From NCBI GenBank assembly GCA_900555105.1, contig USJP01000077.1, positions 1-7,131 on the forward strand: 7,131 nt of DNA. The letters are read 5' to 3'. Within the stretch, counting starts at the first letter, position 1. The number at the start of each line of letters is the position of its first letter. The stretch is from an uncultured Coriobacteriaceae bacterium. Lineage in GTDB: Bacteria; Actinomycetota; Coriobacteriia; Coriobacteriales; UMGS124. Under the pieces are notes generated by a model. It was not told where the DNA came from. It did not search any database and saw only the letters and a list, made by a program, of their open reading frames with translations. This document shows positions 1 to 6,087 of this stretch, one piece after another. The translations under genes were made by a program, and so were the position numbers.

Positions 1-2571
1 ATGTGCCGAGTCGCCCTCGCGGGCTTCCACAGGCCCGGCGAAGCGCTTGGAGAACGAATCCATGCTGCCCAGGATGCCCGGCATGAGGAAGTCGAAGATG
101 CTCCACAGCTCGATGAGGCGGTTCTCGATGGGCGTGCCCGTGAGCGCCAGGCGAGCGTCGGCCTGCAGGCATTTCACTGCCTTGGCCACCTGGGTGCCGG
201 GGTTCTTGATGTAATGGGCTTCGTCGAGCACCGCGCGCGCGAAGCGAATGTCTGCATACGACTCGATATCGCGCTTGAGCAGGTCGTAGGACGTCACGAG
301 CACGTCATGGGAGGTCGCGGCGCCAATCACTGCAATCCGTGCCGCCTTGGTACCGACCACGGCTGCGGCATCGAGCTGCGGGGCGAAGCGGGCGAGCTCC
401 GCCATCCAGTTGTACACGAGCGATGCGGGACACACCACAAGAGAGGGGAGGGCGCTGCCCGCTTCTTTACGAGCGAGGATGTGGGTGATGACCTGCAGGG
501 TCTTTCCCAAACCCATGTCGTCGGCCAGGATGCCGCCGAAACCGAAGCGCTCCAGCGTCTCGAGCCAGCGAAAACCTTCTTCCTGGTAGGGGCGCAAAAT
601 CCCGCTCAGCGAGGCCGGTACGTCGAAATCCGCGTCTCCATACGTGTCGAAGTCGCGCACGACTTCGCGAAACGCCGCATTGCGCTCCAGACGCACCCCG
701 GAGGCCTTTTTGAGCAGCGCGTCCACAAACAGCGTGCGGTTTGAGGGCAGGCCCACGCCGTCGCCCGCCATCTGCACCGCGTCGACGTCCAGGCTCTCGG
801 CGAGGGCGTTCACCTCGCGCAGGCTGTCACCCAGCTTGACGATGTCGCCGCTGGACAAGCGCACAAACTTCTGCTTGCGCTTGTACGAGTCGAGGAAGAG
901 CATCAAGTCGCGGGGCGACATGCCGCTCGCGTCCACCTGAAGGTCGAGAAGACCGCTCTTGAGCGTCGCCTTGACGCGCACCTGCGGGCTGCCCTGCGCC
1001 TTGATGGCGCGCAGGCGCTCACTCACCATCACATCGCCCAGTTCTCCCAGCTCAGCCAGGCCGTCGGTGAGCAGGATATAGAGCAGCTCGTCGTCGCTTT
1101 CGTCAAAGCCGGGCACCAGGTTGCCGCCTGGGAAGTACTCCTCCACGATGTCCTGCACGTGATACTCGGCCACAAGGTCGCGCGCGGGCTGGCCGGGGCG
1201 CTGCGGCTCGTACGGGCTTGCCCGCCAGTCGTCATAAGCCACGGTTGCCCGGCAAGTCACCTCGCCGTCCTCCATGCCCACCTTGAACGAGAATTCCGGC
1301 ACGGGCGGGCAGAAGGAGTCGAGGGCTTCGGCCCCCACAAGATGTGTGCAGCCGCGCAGGGTGGGCAGGACCGTGCGGCAAAAGTCACCCAGGTCGGTGG
1401 TGCCAATATGCAGGGCGCCGCGGGCAGGAAGCAGGCTCGAGAAGAGCCCGGCGCTGGCCCGCGCGAACTCCTCGCTGCAACGCCATGCGTGGGCCTCGTC
1501 CACGATGTACATACGTTCGCCGTCGGCCAGGCACTGCAGGGCCGAGGGAAGTCGCAGGTCAAAGCCGCCGTCGCCGGCCGGGCGCACCTCGGCCTCGATG
1601 GTGGGGTTGCCGTGCAACACCTCAACCTGACATACGAGGTCCCCGCCTTGCCCATAGCTGTACCCGAACCCAAACGCGATGTCCCCGCCTTGCATGAGGT
1701 CGAGCACGTCGATCGCGTCGACGGGGGAGAGGGGCAGCTCCTTGATGTCGGTGCCGCGTCCTGCCTGCATGTACTGCCAGCGCGAACTGAAGAGCGCCTG
1801 CTGAGTGTCCACGATGCGCGTGATGAGGTCGAGCAGCTTGCAGGCCCGCTCGGTGAGGTTGCCGGGCAGGTAGGTGAGCGTGAGGTTCTTGCCATGGGTT
1901 ACCTGGGCTCCTGTTTTCCAGGCATGCGCGAGGTCGCCCATGTTCTTGACGACATAGGAGGCTTTGCCGCGCCGCACCTTGAGCCGTAGGCACAGCGTGC
2001 CGTCGAACCCATATGGGCTGCTCGGCGGGATGATGGAAACCTCGAAATCAGCCGGTTCTAAGGTCAGTTCGGGCTCTTCAGCGCCGTGTCCGCGCCGTGT
2101 GCGTGCCGCCTCGTTTACGCGCTGCTGGGTGAGGGCGCTGAGCAGGCTGGTAATCTGGGAGCTGGTGGGCAGGGCCCGTGGTGCGGCCGGCGTCTTTGAG
2201 CGTGCGCCTCCGGCCGGCCGAGCGGCTTGCGTCCCGTATGTACCAGGGGAGGGGAGGACCGCGATTCCGGTTGCATCGAGATAATGCAGTGCGAGCGCAA
2301 TCTCATGCTTGCACATGCCGTTATAGTTGTAGGCAGCCGGGCAGCTGCACGAGTAGTCGACCACAGCCTCGTCATCGAGGTCGAGCGAGACGCGCGTGCG
2401 GTACACCTGACCGTGCGACCCCTCCATGGAGCCGCTCAGGCGCACCGTGCCCATGATGGCGCTCGGTTCCTCCTCGCAGGCGAGTACGCCGCCGTCCAGC
2501 GCAAGCGCAAGACCCTTGGCAAACGTGTTGTCGAGCGAAGCTTCGTTTTGCAGGCACGCAACGATCGACAT
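1..2571 (-). CDS. SWIM zinc-finger SNF2-family DNA helicase/ATPase (3' end outside window)
   Basis: This frame is open for 857 codons from the ATG at 2571 to the left edge, so the C-terminus is missing. An AAGGAG ribosome site (2576-2581) lies 4 nt upstream of the start. Residues 75-89 form a SWIM zinc site, C75-x-C77-x9-C87-x-H89. After a low-complexity linker, residues of roughly 150-640 resemble the bacterial SNF2-associated region. The first RecA lobe begins near Q663 (LRPYQEEGF). It shows Walker A ADDMGLGKT with K690, motif Ia VVCPASLVYNW, motif II LDEAHYIKNP (D783-H786) and motif III LTGTPIENR (810-818). Family members are ATP-driven double-stranded-DNA translocases; the SWIM domain is thought to bind DNA or protein. 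Relatives usually exceed 1000 residues, so about the last 200-250, with the second lobe, are probably off-window. The specific cellular role is unknown. It is transcribed divergently from the ATPase gene at 2752. Confidence 0.93.
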   Translation of the reverse strand, partial: MSIVACLQNEASLDNTFAKGLALALDGGVLACEEEPSAIMGTVRLSGSMEGSHGQVYRTRVSLDLDDEAVVDYSCSCPAAYNYNGMCKHEIALALHYLDATGIAVLPSPGTYGTQAARPAGGARSKTPAAPRALPTSSQITSLLSALTQQRVNEAARTRRGHGAEEPELTLEPADFEVSIIPPSSPYGFDGTLCLRLKVRRGKASYVVKNMGDLAHAWKTGAQVTHGKNLTLTYLPGNLTERACKLLDLITRIVDTQQALFSSRWQYMQAGRGTDIKELPLSPVDAIDVLDLMQGGDIAFGFGYSYGQGGDLVCQVEVLHGNPTIEAEVRPAGDGGFDLRLPSALQCLADGERMYIVDEAHAWRCSEEFARASAGLFSSLLPARGALHIGTTDLGDFCRTVLPTLRGCTHLVGAEALDSFCPPVPEFSFKVGMEDGEVTCRATVAYDDWRASPYEPQRPGQPARDLVAEYHVQDIVEEYFPGGNLVPGFDESDDELLYILLTDGLAELGELGDVMVSERLRAIKAQGSPQVRVKATLKSGLLDLQVDASGMSPRDLMLFLDSYKRKQKFVRLSSGDIVKLGDSLREVNALAESLDVDAVQMAGDGVGLPSNRTLFVDALLKKASGVRLERNAAFREVVRDFDTYGDADFDVPASLSGILRPYQEEGFRWLETLERFGFGGILADDMGLGKTLQVITHILARKEAGSALPSLVVCPASLVYNWMAELARFAPQLDAAAVVGTKAARIAVIGAATSHDVLVTSYDLLKRDIESYADIRFARAVLDEAHYIKNPGTQVAKAVKCLQADARLALTGTPIENRLIELWSIFDFLMPGILGSMDSFSKRFAGPVEAREGDSAH

Positions 2572-2626
2572 GGGGCTCCTTGGGGGTGGCGGGCTGTCAA
2601 GCAGCGAGAATGGGCAGGGCCCGCTC

Positions 2627-2632
2627 ATTGTA
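2627..2632 (-). promoter_or_regulatory. Candidate -10 box for the SNF2 helicase gene
   Basis: On the minus strand this reads TACAAT, five of six matches to TATAAT, and would give a leader of about 50 nt before the helicase ATG at 2571. No convincing -35 sits at 16-18 bp. The best nearby hexamer, TTGTCT, is only 14 bp away. The upstream contact region overlaps the first copy of the operator repeat (2654-2673), so a bound regulator could affect this promoter. Confidence 0.3.
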
Positions 2633-2653
2633 GCGCAGCCACCCCGAGACAAA

Positions 2654-2673
2654 CTTTACGCGAGACGGGAAGG
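2654..2673. promoter_or_regulatory. Operator-like palindrome, copy 1 (degenerate)
   Basis: The sequence reads CTTTACG-N6-GGGAAGG, a weakened version of the CTTTCCC-N6-GGGAAAG element found at 2686 and 2718. It lies exactly 32 bp before copy 2 and has the same 6-bp spacer. Because it is imperfect, I recognise it mainly by its register with the other two copies. It is the copy nearest the SNF2 helicase promoter. Confidence 0.5.
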
Positions 2674-2678
2674 TTTTC

Positions 2679-2712
2679 ACCAAATCTTTCCCGAATATGG
2701 GAAAGATTTGGT
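2679..2712. promoter_or_regulatory. Perfect inverted repeat with 14-bp arms, containing operator copy 2
   Basis: The left arm ACCAAATCTTTCCC (2679-2692) and the right arm GGGAAAGATTTGGT (2699-2712) are exact reverse complements around the 6-nt spacer GAATAT. The core CTTTCCC-N6-GGGAAAG spans 2686-2705. It lies just upstream of the candidate -10 box of the ATPase gene, where a bound protein would touch the promoter. It has no U-tract and sits before rather than after a gene, so an operator is more likely than a terminator. Confidence 0.75.
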
Positions 2713-2713
2713 C

Positions 2714-2719
2714 TATACT
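2714..2719 (+). promoter_or_regulatory. Candidate -10 box for the AAA ATPase gene
   Basis: TATACT matches five of six bases of TATAAT, lies between operator copies 2 and 3, and would give a short leader of about 27 nt. No good -35 hexamer is visible, so the promoter may be weak or need an activator. Transcription would begin inside operator copy 3. Confidence 0.4.
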
Positions 2720-2737
2720 TTCCCAAAAACAGGAAAG
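2718..2737. promoter_or_regulatory. Operator-like palindrome, copy 3
   Basis: CTTTCCC (2718-2724), spacer AAAAAC, then AGGAAAG (2731-2737). It has one mismatch to the perfect core of copy 2 and begins exactly 32 bp after it. Both copies are followed by ATT. It overlaps the predicted transcription start and ends just before the ribosome site GAGGTGA (2741-2747) of the ATPase gene, a position typical of a repressor site. Confidence 0.65.
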
Positions 2738-2751
2738 ATTGAGGTGATGTC

Positions 2752-4071
2752 ATGAATGAGGAGTTGCTAAGAACGGTTGTGGCCGAAGGCGTGACGCGCG
2801 AAATTCCTCAGGGAACTCGACGCGACGTCGCCATCCCCAAGCTCGCGCAGCGTGCCTCTGTGCTTAAGGGTGTGCGTCGCTGCGGGAAGACCTATCGCAT
2901 GTTCCAGCAGATTCACGAGCTTATGGCCGCAGGTGTGGCGCGTGAGCAGGTTCTGTTCGTCGATTTTGAGGACGACCGCCTTTCGTTTTATCCCGACAAT
3001 GTCATCGGCGCCGTCGTCGAAGAGTACTTGAGGCTTGTGCCTGCAGCCGTCCAAGGGAAGGCCTATTTATTTTTCGATGAGGTTCAAAACGTCGAAGGCT
3101 GGGGGCGCACGCTTCGCCGATTGACCCAAGATCCCCGCTTCGAAATCTGTGTGAGTGGCTCGTCGGCAAAGATGCTTTCAGACGACATCGCCACCGAGTT
3201 TCGCGGCCGCGGCATTGCCGCAGACGTTTACCCTTACTCGTTCCGAGAGTACCTGCGCCATAGACGCATGGAGCCTTCGGGAGTCTTATCGCCCGATGAC
3301 GAGCGAGTTTTGCGTCGCGCATTTGAGGAATACCTGAGCACGGGCGGATTTCCCGAAGTCCAGGATGCCGATACCGCGACGCGTGTCGCCGGGCTTCAGG
3401 ATGTCGTGCAGACCGTCGTGGTGCGGGACCTTGCCGAGCGTCACGGATTGCCCGTTTTGGGTGCCCGGCGTTTCGTCCAACGTGCGCTGCGTTGCTCCGG
3501 GCGAGAGTATTCAACGAACAAGATTTACAACGAGCTGAGAAGCATGGGTGTCTCTCTTGCCAAGGGGGACGCCTATGAGCTTCCCGTCCATTGCGAAGAC
3601 GCATACTTGTTCTTTTTGGTTGCGCGCTTCGGTGCGGATATGGCTCAGGCGCAGATGGGCAAGAGAAAATTGTATGCCGTTGACCCCGGCCTTTCATTCG
3701 CCATGGGGCCAGCTGGCTCTGCTGATTTGGGGCAGCGCCTCGAAACAGCGGTCTACCTCGAGCTTCGCCGCCGCTTGCTTGGAGACAGGCTTTCGAACAT
3801 CGGGTTTTACCAAACTCCCGCTGGTTATGAGATCGATTTTGTGGTGGGGGACGAGGAGGAGCGCGTGCCGCGTTTTCTGTATCAAGTCAGTGCCTTCGTT
3901 GAGGAGCCCTCAACGTTTCATCGTGAATGTCGGGCCCTCACTGATGCAATGGATGCCACGGGGCTTGAGCGGGGAGAGCTCATCGTCCTCGATGCGACGT
4001 CCATGCCTCGGCCCGAGGACCCCCGCATCCATATTGTTGAAGCCTGGAGGTGGATGCTGGGCTTGGAGTAG
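2752..4071 (+). CDS. AAA_14/DUF4143-type ATPase (COG1373 family)
   Basis: This is a complete 439-residue protein, a usual length for the family. The ATG at 2752 is preceded by GAGGTGA at 2741-2747. The N-terminal AAA domain shows Walker A GVRRCGKT (40-47, K46), Walker B YLFFDEVQ (D109, E110), a sensor-like SGSSAKML (135-142) and the family block RGRG...YPYSFREYL (151-168). Residues 194-203 carry YLSTGGFPEV and about 217-231 carry VVVRDLAERHG. The DUF4143 half follows, with a probable winged helix near 235-285, KLYAVDPGL (306-314), and nuclease-fold-like elements LETAVYLELRRR (330-341), GYEIDF (358-363) and YQVS (377-380). Family function is not established. Codons are noticeably less GC-rich than in the neighbours, suggesting transfer. 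It diverges from the helicase gene and converges with the flavoprotein gene. It may bind its own upstream operators, but that is inference. Confidence 0.92.
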   Translation: MNEELLRTVVAEGVTREIPQGTRRDVAIPKLAQRASVLKGVRRCGKTYRMFQQIHELMAAGVAREQVLFVDFEDDRLSFYPDNVIGAVVEEYLRLVPAAVQGKAYLFFDEVQNVEGWGRTLRRLTQDPRFEICVSGSSAKMLSDDIATEFRGRGIAADVYPYSFREYLRHRRMEPSGVLSPDDERVLRRAFEEYLSTGGFPEVQDADTATRVAGLQDVVQTVVVRDLAERHGLPVLGARRFVQRALRCSGREYSTNKIYNELRSMGVSLAKGDAYELPVHCEDAYLFFLVARFGADMAQAQMGKRKLYAVDPGLSFAMGPAGSADLGQRLETAVYLELRRRLLGDRLSNIGFYQTPAGYEIDFVVGDEEERVPRFLYQVSAFVEEPSTFHRECRALTDAMDATGLERGELIVLDATSMPRPEDPRIHIVEAWRWMLGLE

Positions 4072-4100
4072 GGGTGCGAACTCTGGGCCATTTCTCAACC

Positions 4101-4144
4101 AAAAAACTCGCCCCCACCTCCTGTTTTACCAGAAGGAGGGGGCG
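4101..4144 (-). terminator. Rho-independent terminator of the flavoprotein gene
   Basis: On the minus strand, a GC-rich stem pairs CGCCCC (4109-4114) with GGGGCG (4139-4144) and CTCCT (4118-4122) with AGGAG (4134-4138), with a 3-nt bulge. It is followed by six U residues in the transcript, seen as AAAAAA at 4101-4106 on the plus strand. It starts about 65 bases after the flavoprotein stop codon. No T-run follows the hairpin in the plus direction, so it is a poor terminator for the ATPase gene. Confidence 0.8.
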
Positions 4145-4208
4145 GCGGTTCTGTACTGCTATGTAAGACGAGCTATGGAGCCCTGCCCGCCTTTATCGCG
4201 TGCTTGCT

Positions 4209-5801
4209 TTACTTCCCCAGGTACTCGGCGGCTTGCATGGCGATGATGCGGCCGGAGTTGTTGGCCCAGGAGGCTTGCGAGCCGGGGGCCAGGGAGACGT
4301 CGTAGGAGTCGCCGTACAGGCAGCCCGCGTCGGAACCGCCGGCGTACAGGCCGGGGATGACCTCGTGGGCCTCGTTCTCAACCTCGCAGTTGGCGTTGAT
4401 CATGATGCCGCCGCACGTGGTGTAGTAGCCGTCGCCGATCTGGCCGATGTAGAAGGGCGGCTCGTCCATCTTGCGCAGGTGCTCGGCGGCCTTGCCGAAG
4501 TCGGGGTCGTGGCTCTCGTCGCAATAGCTGTTGTACTGGTCGATGCAGGCCTTGAGCGCCTCGGCGTCGAGACCCTCGGCCTCGGCCATCTTCTCGACGG
4601 TGTCGCACTTAAACACGGTACCGCCGGCGATGAGGTCCTCAATCTGCTCGCGCACGCCCACCATGGGGTTGCCGGGAGAGGTGAAGGAGAAGACCATGCC
4701 GTAGGGGCCCTCTTCCTCCCAGGTGGTCAGGTCGCGCTCGCAGAAGATGGTGAACGTCTTGTCCTGGTTGCGCTGAGCCAGGCCGACGCCGGCGAAGTCG
4801 GAAATCCAGCGGTCCTCGTTGATCCAGCGTTCGCAGTTGCCGTTAATCCACAGCGTGGGCTGCACGGAAGCGCAGTAGTCCATGTGGGTCCACACGGCGC
4901 CGTCGAGGCAGGGGCCGCACCACATCACGGTGCCCAGGCCCTCGGCCATGTAGGCACCGGCGTCGCGGGCCATCTTGATGCCGTCGGCGTCGTTGCCGGG
5001 CACGCCCTGCGGCAGGATGAGCTCGTTGCGCGTCTCGGAGACGGCGTAGAGGAAGTCCTTGTTCTGGGGATAGCCGCCAGTGGCGCAGGCGACGCAGGGA
5101 GCGTTGACGCGCACGACGGTGCCGTCCTCGCGCTGGGCGAGCACGCCGGTGACCTTGCCGTCCTCAACGAGAATCTTCTTCACGGGAGTCGAGAGCTCAA
5201 TCTGCACGCCGAGCTTCTCGGCGGCGGCGCGCATGCTGTCCTGGAACGTGGCGCCCGGGCCCTTCTCCAGGTCGCGCTCGTACACGTGCCAGCACTTCTC
5301 GCCGGCGCCGATGGCGATGGCACCCTGGAAGCCTACGCCCAGGTCCTCGAGCCACTGCACGGTCTCAGCGGTCTGGTTGAAGAAGCGCTGGTAGAGCTTG
5401 TGGTTGGGGATGAAGTGGTGGTAGACCATCGTGTTGGCGATGGCTTCCTCCACGGTGAGGGTGCAGCCGGACTCCTCGGTGTACTTGGTGCCCAGGGCGA
5501 AGAGGCCCTCGGTGCCGATGAAGGAGCCGCCCGTGACCTCGCGCTTCTCGAAGACGATGGGGTTGAGGCCGAGCTGCTTGGCCTGGCAGGCGCACGCCAT
5601 GCCCGTGCCGCCGGCGCCGATGATGGCGATGTCGCACTCAAGCTCCTCAGTGGGCTCGCCGACCTCGTCGAGGTCCCAAACACTGCTTGACTCGGCAATG
5701 ACCTTGGCCTGGGCGGTCTCGGGGGCAAATGTGCTTGCGACGGCTGCGGCCGTGCTTGCTGCGGCGGCGCTGGCGACAAAGTTGCGACGGGTCATTTCCA
5801 T
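4209..5801 (-). CDS. Tat-exported FAD-binding reductase, fumarate-reductase flavoprotein-like
   Basis: This is a complete 530-residue protein starting at the ATG at 5801. A second in-frame ATG at 5795 is equally plausible; the ribosome site AGGGGAG (5806-5812) is 4 or 10 nt away. The N-terminus has a twin-arginine motif TRRNFV (R5, R6), an alanine-rich stretch and a likely cleavage after A30-Q-A32, so it is probably exported folded with FAD. The FAD-binding Rossmann motif is IIGAGGTG (60-67), with E85 at the ribose position and TGGSF at 90-94. Other family blocks are NDADGIKMARDAGA (270-283), TTCGGI (461-466), PGLYAGGSDAG (483-493) and GDSYDVSLAPGSQASWA (497-513). Relatives reduce fumarate, urocanate, drugs or plant compounds at the cell surface. 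The His and Arg that bind dicarboxylates appear absent, so the substrate is unknown. There are 18 cysteines, including W294-CGPC. No cytochrome or FMN-binding partner is visible. It is divergent from the LysR gene, which probably regulates it. Confidence 0.92.
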   Translation of the reverse strand: MEMTRRNFVASAAAASTAAAVASTFAPETAQAKVIAESSSVWDLDEVGEPTEELECDIAIIGAGGTGMACACQAKQLGLNPIVFEKREVTGGSFIGTEGLFALGTKYTEESGCTLTVEEAIANTMVYHHFIPNHKLYQRFFNQTAETVQWLEDLGVGFQGAIAIGAGEKCWHVYERDLEKGPGATFQDSMRAAAEKLGVQIELSTPVKKILVEDGKVTGVLAQREDGTVVRVNAPCVACATGGYPQNKDFLYAVSETRNELILPQGVPGNDADGIKMARDAGAYMAEGLGTVMWCGPCLDGAVWTHMDYCASVQPTLWINGNCERWINEDRWISDFAGVGLAQRNQDKTFTIFCERDLTTWEEEGPYGMVFSFTSPGNPMVGVREQIEDLIAGGTVFKCDTVEKMAEAEGLDAEALKACIDQYNSYCDESHDPDFGKAAEHLRKMDEPPFYIGQIGDGYYTTCGGIMINANCEVENEAHEVIPGLYAGGSDAGCLYGDSYDVSLAPGSQASWANNSGRIIAMQAAEYLGK

Positions 5802-5805
5802 GGTT

Positions 5806-5812
5806 CTCCCCT
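5806..5812 (-). promoter_or_regulatory. Ribosome binding site of the flavoprotein gene
   Basis: On the minus strand this reads AGGGGAG, placed 4 nt before the ATG at 5801 and 10 nt before the ATG at 5795. It rules out the much longer in-frame extension that would reach 6095 and run across the divergent LysR control region. Confidence 0.7.
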
Positions 5813-5921
5813 TTCGTTCGGCAGCACAAACATGCACGTTGAACTGGTTGTATGCCGCTTCGCATTCCCCTTTGGAAGCTTTGCGCGGCACAACTGCATC
5901 ATGCCATCGGGCCCGTCTGCT

Positions 5922-5938
5922 CGGCAATATTTCTGCCG
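5922..5938. repeat. Short inverted repeat in the divergent control region
   Basis: CGGCA-N7-TGCCG is a perfect 5-bp dyad around an AT-rich centre (ATATTTC). It lies about 130 bp upstream of the flavoprotein start. It could be part of the control region for that gene, but 5-bp arms are common by chance in GC-rich DNA, so the support is weak. Confidence 0.3.
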
Positions 5939-5982
5939 CCAACCGCTTTTTGATGGTCACAACCGTTTGAGTGAAACCAAAA

Positions 5983-5997
5983 GTTGAGGCTCTCAAC
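5983..5997. promoter_or_regulatory. Candidate LysR-type binding site (T-N11-A dyad)
   Basis: GTTGAG-GCT-CTCAAC is a perfect dyad with 6-bp arms. It contains T5984 and A5996 separated by exactly 11 bases, matching the classical T-N11-A box of LysR-type regulators. It lies between the divergent flavoprotein and LysR genes, about 90 bp before the LysR start. If the -10 at 6022 is real, the site would overlap its -35 region, a usual arrangement for autorepression. The CAACCG half repeats at 5940, 5960 and 5994. Confidence 0.55.
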
Positions 5998-6021
5998 CGG
6001 GTGAAGAATCCGCAGGTCGCG

Positions 6022-6027
6022 TACAAT
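6022..6027 (+). promoter_or_regulatory. Candidate -10 box for the LysR-type regulator gene
   Basis: TACAAT matches five of six bases of the -10 consensus and would place the transcript start near 6034, giving a leader of about 54 nt. No good -35 hexamer is visible at 16-18 bp. Confidence 0.28.
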
Positions 6028-6087
6028 CGTGGGGCCTTCCGGGGAGGGGAGGCGCTAGCGTCGGCGTCGTTTGATGGGGGTTGCCGC

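Noticed and set aside
1489..1500. A second DEAH tetrapeptide (residues 358-361) in the helicase
   Set aside because: It lies in the SNF2-associated region, far from the Walker A at 683-691. The true motif II is at 783-786, so this is a coincidental match.
1..1989. Long plus-strand open frames at 1-744 and 1159-1989
   Set aside because: They are antisense to the SNF2 helicase, whose motifs are unmistakable on the minus strand. The plus frames have no recognisable domain and are typical GC-rich shadows.
2654..2737. Operator repeats read as a small CRISPR array
   Set aside because: The units are palindromic with diverged copies, a 12-bp gap and only three repeats, with no cas genes. Spacer-like unique segments of normal length are absent.
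3002..3697. A 231-codon minus-strand open frame inside the ATPase gene
   Set aside because: It is arginine- and proline-rich with no domain, and opposite a gene with clear Walker A and B motifs.
4109..4144. The hairpin after the ATPase gene as that gene's terminator
   Set aside because: No T-run follows the stem in the plus direction. The six-base A-tract on the plus strand fits termination of the minus-strand flavoprotein gene only.
4200..5690. A 496-codon plus-strand open frame opposite the flavoprotein gene
   Set aside because: Its product is a low-complexity run of Gly, Ala, Val, Leu and His, mirroring the codon bias of the true gene. The minus strand has the FAD and Tat motifs, a ribosome site and a terminator.
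5971..6087. GTG start for the LysR gene
   Set aside because: The 39 added residues do not look like the family, there is no ribosome site before the GTG, and they would cover the T-N11-A dyad and the candidate promoter.
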